DNA of 64,000 nucleotides from CAZMNY01 sp964567745 (GCA_964567745.1 CAZMNY010000034.1:1-64000), one strand, 5' to 3'. Shown: positions 9,317 to 18,972, counted from the stretch's first letter. Notes: a model not told the origin generated them from the letters alone. Numbers and translations: made by a program.

Positions 9317-10918
9317 ATGGCGAACCGATTACTCATCGCCCTTAGCAGCTACGCAGTCGCGATCACGTGCTGCGGTGCTCGAAACGCAAACGCACACGAA
9401 CTTCCCAATATCATCATCATCTACGCCGACGATCTCGGTTACGGCGACCTCTCCTGCTACAACCCGAAAGCGGCCTACAAGACTCCGAGACTCGACAAGT
9501 TGGCTGCCGAGGGGATTCGGTTCGTTGACGCCCACAGCCCTTCAACGATTTGCTCTCCATCGCGCTACGGACTTTATTCCGGCCAGCTCGTTTGCCGAAC
9601 GGGCAGAAGATCGACAGCCTTCGAAGGACCGAGCGGGCCGAGTTATCTTGCCCCGGGTCGCTTGACAATTGCCGAGATGCTGCAGAAGCAAGGCTATCGA
9701 ACGGGCGTATTCGGAAAATGGCACGTCGGGTTGACTTGGTACGACAAGGCTGGCAAGCGTCTCGGCGGCGGCTTCAAGAATTCGCTGCTCATCGACTACG
9801 AGAAGAGCACGCCGCTCGAGGACGGGCCGAATAAGCGAGGCTTCGACGAGTCGTTTGTGACGCCCAATTGCCCGACGACCGACCCGCTTTATCTTTACCT
9901 TCACAATGGTCAAGTACCAATTCCCGCCAGCGAGCGGCATCGGCGAAGTAACTTGCCCAATCCCGGCGGCAAGTGGCGCTGGGACAACGACGAGGGTTGG
10001 ATGGCACCAGGTTACCGCTTTGTCGATGCGGATCTGCTTTTCTACGACAAGACGGTGGCGTTCATTAAAGAGCAACGAAAACAATTCCGCGACCGGCCAT
10101 TCTTCGCCGTCTTCTCGACGCAGATCTCACACGCTCCCGTGTTGCCGGCCGCCGAGTTCAATGGGCGAACGAAAGCAGGGCCTCGCGGTGACTTCATCCA
10201 CGAGCTCGATGTGCTGACAGGCCGGCTGCTCGACGAACTCGATCGGCTGGGGATCGATGACAACACGCTCGTCCTTTTCAACTCGGACAATGGACCCGAG
10301 ACGGTTCACACCGATTGGATGCGGCAGGACCACGACCACGATGCTGCCGGAGGATTCCGCGGCATGAAGCGAGACGGTTGGGAAGGCGGGCATCGAGTCC
10401 CGATGATCGCTCGCTGGCCGGCGCGAATTCCCGCGGGCCAAGTCTCAAAACAGCTGACAAACACGACAGACATATTTGCCACCCTCGCCTCCATCGTCGG
10501 TTTCACTCTTCCTGACGATGTCGCAGTCGACAGCTACGACATGTTGCCCGCGATGCTTGGTCGTCAACCAGATGGCAAGTCGATTCGACCGCACATGCTG
10601 ACGCAAAGTTTTCGTAGCGAATTTCAGCTCCGGCAAGGAAGTTGGAAATACCTCGACCACACTGGCTCGGGCGGCAATAACTACACGCGAGGACCGCTGA
10701 CAAAGTACGCGCTACCCAACTCGGCGCCCGCCGCAACGGGACAACTCTACGACCTCGAGAAGGACCCAGGCGAAACGACCAATCTTTTCTTCAGCGAACA
10801 AGAGAAACGCAAAGAGATGAAAACGCTCCTCGCCAAGCTCACTCGCAAGACAGACGGCCGAACCGCTCCAAAAAATCGAAAACCGGTCGGCGTCTGGGAC
10901 AAGAAATCCAACAAGTAG
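9317..10918 (+). CDS. Secreted arylsulfatase-type sulfatase
   Basis: This is a 533-residue type I sulfatase with a signal peptide ending near NANA. The metal-site strand IIIIYADDLGYGD (D38, D39) is followed by CSPSR with Cys79, the formylglycine site. The later segments FGKWHVG, NSDNGPE and GWEGGHRVPMIARWP carry the usual lysine, Asp-Asn metal ligands and second-half strand. The family is close to N-acetylgalactosamine-6-sulfatase/arylsulfatase A enzymes. It follows the SASA esterase by 13 bases in the same direction. All catalytic residues that I can check are present. Confidence 0.93.
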   Translation: MANRLLIALSSYAVAITCCGARNANAHELPNIIIIYADDLGYGDLSCYNPKAAYKTPRLDKLAAEGIRFVDAHSPSTICSPSRYGLYSGQLVCRTGRRSTAFEGPSGPSYLAPGRLTIAEMLQKQGYRTGVFGKWHVGLTWYDKAGKRLGGGFKNSLLIDYEKSTPLEDGPNKRGFDESFVTPNCPTTDPLYLYLHNGQVPIPASERHRRSNLPNPGGKWRWDNDEGWMAPGYRFVDADLLFYDKTVAFIKEQRKQFRDRPFFAVFSTQISHAPVLPAAEFNGRTKAGPRGDFIHELDVLTGRLLDELDRLGIDDNTLVLFNSDNGPETVHTDWMRQDHDHDAAGGFRGMKRDGWEGGHRVPMIARWPARIPAGQVSKQLTNTTDIFATLASIVGFTLPDDVAVDSYDMLPAMLGRQPDGKSIRPHMLTQSFRSEFQLRQGSWKYLDHTGSGGNNYTRGPLTKYALPNSAPAATGQLYDLEKDPGETTNLFFSEQEKRKEMKTLLAKLTRKTDGRTAPKNRKPVGVWDKKSNK

Positions 10919-10954
10919 CTCGCTTGAGTCACGGCACTGACAAATCCAAGAACT

Positions 10955-12013
10955 TCACTTCAGCACGGGCCGCAGCACAATGTTCCGGTAGCTCACCGCG
11001 GTGTGGTCGCCTTGCAGATAGAGCGGACCTGGAATCGTCTCGTCCGCGTGAAGCGCGCCGTTGGTGCAGCCCGCAATGGGTTGGTTGTCGATGACTCGCT
11101 TGCCGTTGAGAATCACGGTGACGTGGCGATCGACGAGCGTGATGTCATACGTATTCCACTCGCCGCCGAGCTTACCCGCGTTCTCTGTCGGCTTGATGCG
11201 GCCAAAAAGCGCCCCGACTCCCTGAATGCCCTGCATCTTGCTGTCTCGGTCAAGCACCTGAGCCTCATAGACTCCGCGCAAATAGACGCCGCTGTTGCCG
11301 CCGGGCGGGACTTTGAATTCGATCTTCAGATTGAAGTCCTTAAACTTTCGCTTGGTTCGCAGATTGCCAAATCGAGAATAGGGAGAGAAGTCGAGTTTCT
11401 CCGTGGTGTTAACCAGCTCGCCCTCGATGGCTCTCCAGCCGTTGACTTGATTGGGATTCGTCAGCATCCACCCATCGAGATTGCGGCCATTGAACAGCTT
11501 GACGGGCTCGGCGAATCTGACCTTCTTCAAGTCCGGGCGCGGCGGCAGCGGCGGCATTCGTTTGCCGGTGAGAGCGACTTTCTCAAACTTGTCCGCTCCT
11601 GCCGGTCGATGCATTACGAGCCGAAGCGAGTCACCATCGACTTGCGCCGTATATCGACATGCGACGCGAGGACCCGTCGGCGGCCCGCCCTCAAACTCCG
11701 GCTTGCCGACTCGGACCTTCCGCACAAAACTGAGTCTCGATCCGTCGAGCAAAATCTTTGACAGTTGCTTGCCTCCGCCGACCGTCCAAAGCTCGCCTTT
11801 CGGCTTGCTCTCGAGTTCCGTCAACGTCAGCCAACCCGCGGCGCCGTTCGGCATGACGAGCGCCCAATTCCCGTGGAACGGACTTCGCGCAGCCGCGCTA
11901 ACCGGCGAACGATGTTGAGGCCGTTCGGCCGCAGCGATTCCAGTCGCGACGAACGAGGCTACGATGAACAGACCGGTAGTTCGATTCACCGCAATTTGTT
12001 TCCAGGAGCTCAT
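10955..12013 (-). CDS. Secreted DUF1080 (3-keto-disaccharide hydrolase domain) protein
   Basis: The C-terminal half carries the DUF1080 signature: LFNGRNLDGWML, GELVNTTEKLDF, an EFKVPPGGNSGVYLRG strand and GEWNTYDITL, a concanavalin-like jelly roll. Members are linked to 3-keto-glucoside hydrolysis or carbohydrate binding. The N-terminal 150 residues form a separate beta-rich domain. The ATG at 12013 overlaps the stop of the upstream sulfatase (ATGA), so translation is probably coupled, and this start leaves a good signal peptide ending at IAAA. A longer in-frame start at 12121 would bury the signal and is less likely. Confidence 0.87.
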   Translation of the reverse strand: MSSWKQIAVNRTTGLFIVASFVATGIAAAERPQHRSPVSAAARSPFHGNWALVMPNGAAGWLTLTELESKPKGELWTVGGGKQLSKILLDGSRLSFVRKVRVGKPEFEGGPPTGPRVACRYTAQVDGDSLRLVMHRPAGADKFEKVALTGKRMPPLPPRPDLKKVRFAEPVKLFNGRNLDGWMLTNPNQVNGWRAIEGELVNTTEKLDFSPYSRFGNLRTKRKFKDFNLKIEFKVPPGGNSGVYLRGVYEAQVLDRDSKMQGIQGVGALFGRIKPTENAGKLGGEWNTYDITLVDRHVTVILNGKRVIDNQPIAGCTNGALHADETIPGPLYLQGDHTAVSYRNIVLRPVLK

Positions 12014-13554
12014 TTCTTCGCTCGCTTCTTCTTGTTCGAATGGGCGAGTACGGGGCGCGGAACTCGCTCTGTCGGTTTGCGAAACACGTAGGGATCCCAC
12101 GCCGCTCGGGCCTTCTCCCATTCGGCGAGCGTTCGGGTCGGATACCAGGCGGGCCAGCCGTGTCGAACGAAATCATACTTGTCTTTGTTGTTCTTGACCC
12201 AGTCATCCATAACAGCCGTAGGACAAGCCGAAGGGAAGACGTCTTTCGCTCGAAAAGCTGCGGACACGCCTTTGTCCTTAATCACATTCTTCCGCCAGTT
12301 TTCGAGCTCGGCGAGCATGGCGACTTTGACCTTGGCGTAACGCGGGTCGTCGGCAATGTTGTTTACCTCGTGCGGGTCTTTGCGCAGATCGTACAACTCG
12401 ACAGGCGGCTTGCTCGGCGCAAAAAACGCGGCCTGTTGCGGAGTGAGTTTTCCTTGGAGGTTGAGAATGTTCATCTCCGCGAGCACAGGATAGGCGCTCT
12501 CCTTGTACCGGTTGTATTGGCAGTAGGCGCGTTCCGGCATGAGGTTGAGAATCAGCTTATGATCCACCGACCGAATGGCTCGCATCGAGTCGTGGGTTTC
12601 GTCCATCTTGTCACGAGCCGCAAACACATATTTGCGTTCCTTGACCGCATCGCTCAGCAGGCTGTCGCCGTGAAGCGGAACCGGTGGCTTGATGCCGGCG
12701 GCTTCCAGGACCGTGGCGCAAATGTCGATGGACATCACGAGATTATTACTTACTTGTCCCGGTTTCACTTTGCCGGGCCATCGCATGATCATTGGAATCC
12801 GAATGCCGCCATCGTAGAGAAACTGCTTGCCTCGAATGTGGCAACGGCCGTGATCACCGATGAAGAACACGATCGTGTTTTCGGCCAAGCCTTCATCGTC
12901 CAAACGCTTCAGAATCGCTCCAACCTCGCGATCGACCAACTGCATCTGTTCGAGTCCGTTAGCCCAATCGCGTCGAACGAAAGGCGTGTCGGCGTAGTAG
13001 GGCGGCAGTTCGACGTCATCGAGCGAGATTGGACGTTTTGGGTCGCGTTTCCAGGAACGATGAGTGCCGCCGAACGTGACTCGTGCAAAAAACGGCTGTC
13101 CTGGTTTTCGCTCGTTCCAGTCCTGGCCCATGAAGAGTTCGGATTTTGTGTTTGGCGTAAAGTTGCAATCCGTCTTCCGACTCAATAACGCCGTAAAATA
13201 ACCGGCTTCGGCAAAAAGATGCGGGACAGGCTTGATACCGTACGGAAGCGCCTTCTTGGCGTGTTCTCGATGCTGATTGGCGCCGATATAGTTCTGATGA
13301 AAACCAGTCATCATCGCCGAACGCGATGTCGAACAAACGGGCGATGTGGTGAACGCCCATTGGTATCGCATGCCTTGAGAGGCGAGTTTGTCGACGTGAG
13401 GCGTGTCGATCCCCTTGGTCCCATAGCACGACAGGTCGGGCGACCAATCCTCGATGGCGATCCAAAGGATGTTCGGTCTCGCATCCGCGCCAAATGCGGA
13501 TGAGGTCATGCCAAACAACAGCAAGACAAAAGCATAGATGCGGAAATTCTTCAT
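12010..13554 (-). CDS. Secreted sulfatase with CSTSR active-site motif
   Basis: This is a type I sulfatase of the heparan N-sulfatase-like branch. The signal peptide (VLLLFGMTSSAFG) starts at the ATG at 13554, my preferred start. In-frame starts up to 13698 would add 48 hydrophilic residues. The active-site motif is CSTSR (Cys74), with threonine in place of the usual proline. The first metal pair is Glu-Asp (IAIEDW) instead of Asp-Asp. The later segments GDHGRCHIRGK and DGGIRIPMIMRWPGK are complete. An ATGA overlap links it to the DUF1080 gene downstream. A run of eight Gs at 13571-13578 lies just upstream of the start. Confidence 0.9.
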   Translation of the reverse strand: MKNFRIYAFVLLLFGMTSSAFGADARPNILWIAIEDWSPDLSCYGTKGIDTPHVDKLASQGMRYQWAFTTSPVCSTSRSAMMTGFHQNYIGANQHREHAKKALPYGIKPVPHLFAEAGYFTALLSRKTDCNFTPNTKSELFMGQDWNERKPGQPFFARVTFGGTHRSWKRDPKRPISLDDVELPPYYADTPFVRRDWANGLEQMQLVDREVGAILKRLDDEGLAENTIVFFIGDHGRCHIRGKQFLYDGGIRIPMIMRWPGKVKPGQVSNNLVMSIDICATVLEAAGIKPPVPLHGDSLLSDAVKERKYVFAARDKMDETHDSMRAIRSVDHKLILNLMPERAYCQYNRYKESAYPVLAEMNILNLQGKLTPQQAAFFAPSKPPVELYDLRKDPHEVNNIADDPRYAKVKVAMLAELENWRKNVIKDKGVSAAFRAKDVFPSACPTAVMDDWVKNNKDKYDFVRHGWPAWYPTRTLAEWEKARAAWDPYVFRKPTERVPRPVLAHSNKKKRAKK

Positions 13555-13760
13555 TGTTGATATCACTTGTTGGGGGGGGTTCTTTCGAGGCTTCTTTCGG
13601 AACTTCTTTGGCGTCGTCTGTTCTGTTGCCATCTCACGCTGAAATGCGACCAATGACGCGAGCTCCTGGGCTGTCAAGTGCTTCTTGACCTCGAGCATGA
13701 GCGACGTCTCATTTTAGCATCTAGCGACGCTCGGCTGTGAATCGCACGTCCAACTCGGAA

Positions 13761-15269
13761 CTACGTCAACACTTCTTTTACGACTTCACCGTGAACATTG
13801 GTCAGCCGTCGTTCAAGGCCGTTGTGATAGAACGTGAGCCGCTCGTGGTTGAGGCCCATGAGGTGTAGCAGCGTCGCGTTGAAATCGTAAACGGTGGTCT
13901 GGTCGACGGCCGCCTTGAAACCGAATTCATCGCTTTCACCGTAACTGAATGCCCGTTTCACTCCCGCGCCTGTCAGGAAGCAAGTGAATGCGTCGGGATT
14001 GTGATCACGGCCTGTGCCGTTGGACTGCAGGAATGGCATGCGTCCAAATTCCGTCGCCCAGACGACAAGCGTGTGTTCAAGCAGTCCGCGCTGTCGCAAG
14101 TCAGCGATGAGCGCTGCGGTCGGCTGATCCATTATCTCCGCCTGCATCGCATGGGTCTTGAGAATGTTGGAATGAGAATCCCAATTCGTAACGCCATTTC
14201 CGCCGGACGGATCGCTGCCGTTAAACAGCTGCACCACACGCACTCCCTTTTCAATGAGGCGACGAGCGAGAATGCAATTCTTGGCGTATTCACCTCGCAG
14301 CTGAGTGCCGCCGGCCACTCCGTACGACTTCAAGGTGGTTTCGGTTTCACCCGAAAGGTCCATGACATCCGGCACGGACGTTTGCATTCGTCCAGCGAGT
14401 TCGTAGCTGGCGATTCGCCCGGCAAGGCTGGCGTCGCCGGGGTACTTTTCGAGATGGCTCGCATTGAGCCGCTTGAGCAAGTCCATCGTGCCCCGGTCCG
14501 CTTTTGCCGACAACGACTTGGGTCGGTAAAGATTTCGCGGCGGGTTTTTCGCGTTAAAGTCCGTTCCTTGAAAAGCGGCGGGAAGAAAGCCGTTACCGAA
14601 ATTGTTCTTGCCGCTTCGCGCGAGTCCGCGAGGGTCGTTAATGGCAACGAATGCGGGAAGTTCCTGATTCTCGGTTCCCAACGCGTACGTCACCCAGGCT
14701 CCAAACGAAGGGAATCCCTCCATCGTGAACCCGGTATTCATGAAGTTTTCGCCCTGTGGATGGGCGCTCGTGTCGGTCTTCATGGCATGAAGAAAGCAGA
14801 AGTCGTCGACCTGCTGAGCGAGGTTTGGTAGAAGCTCAGACACCATCTTGCCGGTCTCGCCGCGCGGCTTGAAATCCCAAAACGGCTTCGCGATGTTGCC
14901 TGGCGGACCTTCAAACGTTGTCTCAGGCAAACCCGCCGGCTTTTCGCCGTGAAGTTTCGTCAAGGCAGGCTTGTAATCAAATGTGTCGACGTGACTCACC
15001 GCGCCGGGACAATAGATGACAAGAACCTGTTTTGCGACGACGTCGAAATGCGGCTTTCGCGCACCATATGGATTGTTACTGTCGATCTGCGGGCGTAGCG
15101 GCGCTTTGCCGCTCACCGTTCGCGAGTCGTCAGCCAACAAGCCGTCGGCATCGAGCATGCTCGCCAGAGCCAAACCCGATGTAGAGAGTCCTGCGGTCCG
15201 TAGGAAGCTGCGGCGGTCGAGAAGATGACGTCCGTGAAGCGAAAGTTGTTCAGGGTTTGGCATGAGCAC
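13761..15269 (-). CDS. DUF1501 protein (Tat-exported, sulfatase-like fold)
   Basis: The N-terminus has a twin-arginine signal, DRRSFLRTAG, followed by a hydrophobic stretch. The body has DUF1501 landmarks: CPGAVSHVDTFDYKPAL, RRLIEKGVRVVQLFNG, a VVWATEFGRMP strand and the C-terminal LLHLMGLNHERLTFYHNG. DUF1501 proteins are common in planctomycetes next to PSCyt/DUF1553 genes and are thought to work with them in the periplasm, but their reaction is unknown. Here the start is 3 bases after the stop of such a PSCyt gene, a clear two-gene unit. A 206-base gap separates it from the sulfatase downstream. Confidence 0.92.
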   Translation of the reverse strand: MLMPNPEQLSLHGRHLLDRRSFLRTAGLSTSGLALASMLDADGLLADDSRTVSGKAPLRPQIDSNNPYGARKPHFDVVAKQVLVIYCPGAVSHVDTFDYKPALTKLHGEKPAGLPETTFEGPPGNIAKPFWDFKPRGETGKMVSELLPNLAQQVDDFCFLHAMKTDTSAHPQGENFMNTGFTMEGFPSFGAWVTYALGTENQELPAFVAINDPRGLARSGKNNFGNGFLPAAFQGTDFNAKNPPRNLYRPKSLSAKADRGTMDLLKRLNASHLEKYPGDASLAGRIASYELAGRMQTSVPDVMDLSGETETTLKSYGVAGGTQLRGEYAKNCILARRLIEKGVRVVQLFNGSDPSGGNGVTNWDSHSNILKTHAMQAEIMDQPTAALIADLRQRGLLEHTLVVWATEFGRMPFLQSNGTGRDHNPDAFTCFLTGAGVKRAFSYGESDEFGFKAAVDQTTVYDFNATLLHLMGLNHERLTFYHNGLERRLTNVHGEVVKEVLT

Positions 15270-15272
15270 ACG

Positions 15273-18053
15273 TTATGGGAGGAATGCGAATTCGTTCGAG
15301 TTGATCAGCGCTCGGCAGACGAGTGACAAGTCGTCTTCTCTTGCCACGGCGAGACACGCCTTACGCTCTTGTGCGGTGGGCTCGCGTCCGAGCAAGAGCT
15401 CAAAACACCGATTGACCGATCCCGTGTCGTCACCATCGACGTCTCCGAGAGCACGATCGGCGATCCGCCTCGACTGATCGATCACGAAATCGCTGTTGAG
15501 CAGATTGAGCGCCTGAAGCGGCGTCGTTGAGATGCGCCGCTTGGGTCGGATTTGGCCGCAGTCGGGAAAATCGAAGGCTGTGAACATGCCATCATCGACC
15601 CTCCGCATTCGCTCTTGGTAAAGCATCCGGCGCCAGGTGTTCGCCCCGTGGTTATCGAGAACTTTCCATTGGGCGTACGTCTTTTTCACGTTGTGAATTC
15701 GATAACTGCGACCGCCCATTGCGCGATCGAGTTTTCCCGACGCCATCAGGATCGAATCGCGAATCACTTCGGCTTCGACGCGTTTGGGTGGAAAACGCCA
15801 AAGCAAAGTTGAGCTCGCGTCCTTCGTGACGCCGGCAGGATTCGGCGCGCTCGACTGTCGAAATGCATTCGACATGACGAGCAGCCGAATGAGCCTCTTC
15901 GTCGACCAAGGCTCGCCCTCCGGAGCCGTTGGCGACACGAACTCGGACGCCAACCAGTCAAGCAGCTCTCGATGAGTCGGCGGCGCACCGGCGTTGCCAA
16001 AGTCACTTGCCGTCGGAACGATGCCGCGTCCAAACACGTGATGCCAAATCCGGTTGACCATCACGCGAGACGTCAATGGGTTGTCCGCATTCGTAATCCA
16101 CTTCGCAAACGTCGCTCGACGAACTGCGCCCGATGACTTTGACGTCAGCCCCAAGTCGCCACCAAATACGGCAGGTCCCGCCGGCATGACTTCGTCCCGT
16201 GGTCGCTCAGGGCTACCTCGCAACAAGAGGTGCGTCGACTTGGGCCGTTCGAATCTCCCGACGAAACTAGGCCTCGGACCTTCCTCCGCCAGCTGCTCGA
16301 TCATTTGCTGAATCTTCTTCAGACTCGCTCCACGTCGCGGATGCTTTTCGTTCAGCTTCTTGTTGACGAACCATGTCCCAACCCAGGGCTGCCACGATCC
16401 ATCCGCCTTGAGAACGTCCATGTCATATTCGTAGCGAGGTAGATACGGCTTCTTGTCGAGATAGTCGGTATCGTAAAAGTACTCGCGATTGCTGCTGAGG
16501 CGGAGTCGATTGATGGTCTCCGGCTGCTCAAAGTCGAATCGCACCCAGGGCCGATCTTCCGAATCCTTGTCGATCTTGGCTCGCCAAGTCATCGTGCCGT
16601 ACTGACCATCGTTGAGTCGACCGATGGGGCTTCGTCGCTCGATCCCCTCTTCCGGAAAACCAGAAATCTCGACGCCTCGACGTCGATGAGCAAGACTTTT
16701 GCTCTGCGTGTCGGGCCCCAGCACTTCGAGTTCATCGAGACCGACGTTGCGCATCTTGAACCGAATCCGAACAGCCTTGGTCGAGATCGGTTTGAAGTGC
16801 ATCTCGCGGTATGCGCCCCAATTCTCCTCCCATCCGCCGATGGCGCGAAGTGTTTTCCGCTCTGCCGCAATCTGCCGCCATAAGTCGCCGCCTCGTTTTT
16901 GAAGCGGGTGGTCGGGCGAATACTCCGGATGGCGACTTCCAAACTCGACGCCCTGAAACACAGCGGTCATCGAGTAGTAATCCCTGAGCGTAATATCGTC
17001 GAACTTGTGATTGTGGCAACGGGCGCAGCCGATCGTGATGCCCATGATCGAGGCACCAACGGTTTGCATTATCTCGTCGATTCGATCCGCGCGAGCCAGT
17101 CGGATCGCAGCAGGTTCGCGGCCAACGGTTGCCGCCGGCACGTGCGGCCCGGCGACGAGAAAACCGGTCGCCTCGCCGCTTCCCATCGAGTCGCCCGCGA
17201 TCTGCTCTTGCACGAATTGATCGTACGGCTTGTCCTCGTTGAATGCGCGAACAACGTAGTCGCGAAAGACCCAGGCGTTCTTTCGATAGAGGTTGGACTC
17301 CGACCCGTTCGTCTCCGCCCAACGGATCACGTCGAGCCAGTGCTGCGCCCAACGCTCTCCAAAATGTGGCGATTCGAGCAGTCCATCGACCAGCGCGGAG
17401 TACGTTTCCTCAGCATCATTTTCATACGCTTCGACAAACGCCTTCGTCTCCTCGGGCGTTGGAGGCAAACCGGTCAGGACAATCGAAACTCGCCGAATCA
17501 ACGACTGCGGCTCGGCCGGTCGCGAAAACGAGAGCCCCTCTGCACTCAGTCTTCTTAGCAGAAACGCATCGATCGGATGCTTCGATGTCGTATCGACCTT
17601 GGGCGTCTTCGGCCGGACAACGGGCTTGAAGGACCAATGTTCTGTTTCCGCGACTTCCGCCGACGCTTCCTGCCCCGGCCATACCGCGCCCTCTCGAATC
17701 CACTGGCTCAGCAATTTGACTTCCTTTTCCGGAATCTTATCCTCGTCCGGCGGCATTTTGACTTTCGGATCAAGGTGTTTAACCACCTCGATCAAGTAAC
17801 TCTTCTCCGGCTTTCCAACCACCACGGCCGCCAAGCCCGAGGCGCCGCCGCGGAGCATTTTCGAGCGAAGGTCGAGTCGAAGCTCGCCTTCCTGTTCGTA
17901 TTCCCCGTGGCAGTCCCAACAGCGATCTTCCAGTATCGGAGCTATGTCTCGCTTGAAATCAATGTCGTCCGCCTGCAATGGAAACTGCGTGAGCGGTGAC
18001 ATGAGCGCGAGCGTCGCGATGCAGCAGCATGTTCGTAGATTCAAAAGTCGCAT
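15273..18053 (-). CDS. Planctomycete cytochrome protein PSCyt1-DUF1549-DUF1553 with discoidin-like insert
   Basis: The 926-residue protein has a signal peptide, then a PSCyt1 heme-attachment motif CWDCH (45-49), a DUF1549 domain (about 150-360) ending in a second CxxCH motif, CARCHNHKFD (from C343), and DUF1553 (about 640-900). Between the last two is an insert of about 150 residues (415-565) with discoidin-like strands (TKAVRIRFKMRNVGLDELEV and RPWVRFDFEQPETINRLRLS), probably a carbohydrate-binding module. The c-type motifs imply a periplasmic redox role. It is translationally close to the DUF1501 gene. The family function is unknown, although it is often found with polysaccharide degradation genes. 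Confidence 0.92.
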   Translation of the reverse strand: MRLLNLRTCCCIATLALMSPLTQFPLQADDIDFKRDIAPILEDRCWDCHGEYEQEGELRLDLRSKMLRGGASGLAAVVVGKPEKSYLIEVVKHLDPKVKMPPDEDKIPEKEVKLLSQWIREGAVWPGQEASAEVAETEHWSFKPVVRPKTPKVDTTSKHPIDAFLLRRLSAEGLSFSRPAEPQSLIRRVSIVLTGLPPTPEETKAFVEAYENDAEETYSALVDGLLESPHFGERWAQHWLDVIRWAETNGSESNLYRKNAWVFRDYVVRAFNEDKPYDQFVQEQIAGDSMGSGEATGFLVAGPHVPAATVGREPAAIRLARADRIDEIMQTVGASIMGITIGCARCHNHKFDDITLRDYYSMTAVFQGVEFGSRHPEYSPDHPLQKRGGDLWRQIAAERKTLRAIGGWEENWGAYREMHFKPISTKAVRIRFKMRNVGLDELEVLGPDTQSKSLAHRRRGVEISGFPEEGIERRSPIGRLNDGQYGTMTWRAKIDKDSEDRPWVRFDFEQPETINRLRLSSNREYFYDTDYLDKKPYLPRYEYDMDVLKADGSWQPWVGTWFVNKKLNEKHPRRGASLKKIQQMIEQLAEEGPRPSFVGRFERPKSTHLLLRGSPERPRDEVMPAGPAVFGGDLGLTSKSSGAVRRATFAKWITNADNPLTSRVMVNRIWHHVFGRGIVPTASDFGNAGAPPTHRELLDWLASEFVSPTAPEGEPWSTKRLIRLLVMSNAFRQSSAPNPAGVTKDASSTLLWRFPPKRVEAEVIRDSILMASGKLDRAMGGRSYRIHNVKKTYAQWKVLDNHGANTWRRMLYQERMRRVDDGMFTAFDFPDCGQIRPKRRISTTPLQALNLLNSDFVIDQSRRIADRALGDVDGDDTGSVNRCFELLLGREPTAQERKACLAVAREDDLSLVCRALINSNEFAFLP

Positions 18054-18065
18054 CTATTGTGTCTC

Positions 18066-18254
18066 CTACAACGCGGCGTTCCAGCCGGCATCGAGTTGGC
18101 TCATCAACTGCTTTACAAGTTCCGGATAATCGCCGGCGATGTTCTTGGTTGCTTGAGGGTCGACCTGGTGATCAAGACTGCCTGACAAGCGATAGCAATC
18201 CATGCGCATCGAGTATCGTCGCAAATGGTATGTGCGAATGCATTCAATCTTCAT
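18066..18254 (-). pseudogene. C-terminal remnant of a sulfatase
   Basis: The last 40 residues of this short frame, LDHQVDPQATKNIAGD then ELVKQLMSQLDAGWNAAL, match the typical end of iduronate-2-sulfatase-like proteins (LYDHQ-DP-E--N-A, then a helix ending GW-AAL). The preceding YSMRMDCYRL looks like the SMRTDRYRY strand of the same family, but about 15-20 residues that normally join them are missing. Nothing upstream belongs to a sulfatase, because a regulator gene begins there. This is what remains of an eighth sulfatase gene, lying 12 bases from the PSCyt gene. Confidence 0.55.
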
Positions 18255-18939
18255 GGTCCTGTTGATCCCATGCCTGCAAGGCGTTCTCGCGAGCCACCGT
18301 CATCGCTTGCGATGTGGCCATTCGCGCCGATTCGCCGTCGCCTGTCTGCATCGCAGCGAGCACCCGGCAATGAAACTGAATGGCTTCGTCAACCTTGGCT
18401 TTGTCGTAACGCCAGAATGTCGCGGTGAAGACGCGGACGAGCAGCCGGTTGTCATCCAAGATCTTCGACATATATCGATTTCCTGCTGCCGCAATCAACA
18501 CCTTATGAAAACTCATGTCGGCTCGATTGAACTCTTTCAACTCGCTTGCATCCATGAGCTCCCGGCCGCTCTCGCGAAAGGCGTCGGCCGTACAACACAT
18601 CTGATCGAAATCGTCTTCGAGTTGCTCGAGTTCGGAACGGCTGATCTTCTCCGCAGCCTCAGCCGCAGCATAGCTTTCCAGCGCCGCACGGACCGCATAC
18701 ATCTCACCCAACTCGTCTCGGTCGGGAACGCGCACCATCGCGCCGAATCGCGGGGCGTAGTCGAGCAGCCCTTCATTCTCGAGCTGCCTGAGCGCTTCGC
18801 GAATCGGAGTCCGGCTCATCCCCAGTTGTTTCGCCAAATCGGGCTCAGAGAGCTGAGCTCCAGCGCCGAGCCCCCCCGACAGGAGACGCTCGCGCAGGTG
18901 GAGATAGGCTCGCTGACGAAGTGTCATTTGCGGCATCAA
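18244..18939 (-). CDS. GntR-family transcription regulator, FadR/FCD subfamily
   Basis: Residues about 8-75 are the winged helix (recognition segment LAKQLGMSRTPIREALRQLE). Residues 85-225 are the all-helical FCD ligand domain with candidate metal ligands in RADMSFHKVL and QFHCRVL. Relatives sense sugar acids or organic acids and usually repress their own operon. A perfect 24-bp palindrome lies 34 bases upstream of the start, which suggests autoregulation. The gene is oriented towards the PSCyt-DUF1501-sulfatase genes. Its regulon is not known; those downstream genes are the first candidates. Confidence 0.92.
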   Translation of the reverse strand: MMPQMTLRQRAYLHLRERLLSGGLGAGAQLSEPDLAKQLGMSRTPIREALRQLENEGLLDYAPRFGAMVRVPDRDELGEMYAVRAALESYAAAEAAEKISRSELEQLEDDFDQMCCTADAFRESGRELMDASELKEFNRADMSFHKVLIAAAGNRYMSKILDDNRLLVRVFTATFWRYDKAKVDEAIQFHCRVLAAMQTGDGESARMATSQAMTVARENALQAWDQQDHED

Positions 18940-18972
18940 TCGTCGCCTCCAAACAAATCAGAACAGTCGCTA

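Noticed and set aside
12040..13188. Long plus-strand open frame antisense to a sulfatase
   Set aside because: Composition mirrors the minus-strand gene and shows no domain; a shadow frame.
13571..13578. Run of eight Gs as a phase-variable tract controlling the CSTSR sulfatase
   Set aside because: The preferred start (13554, beginning a clean signal peptide) lies downstream, so length changes would affect only the leader.
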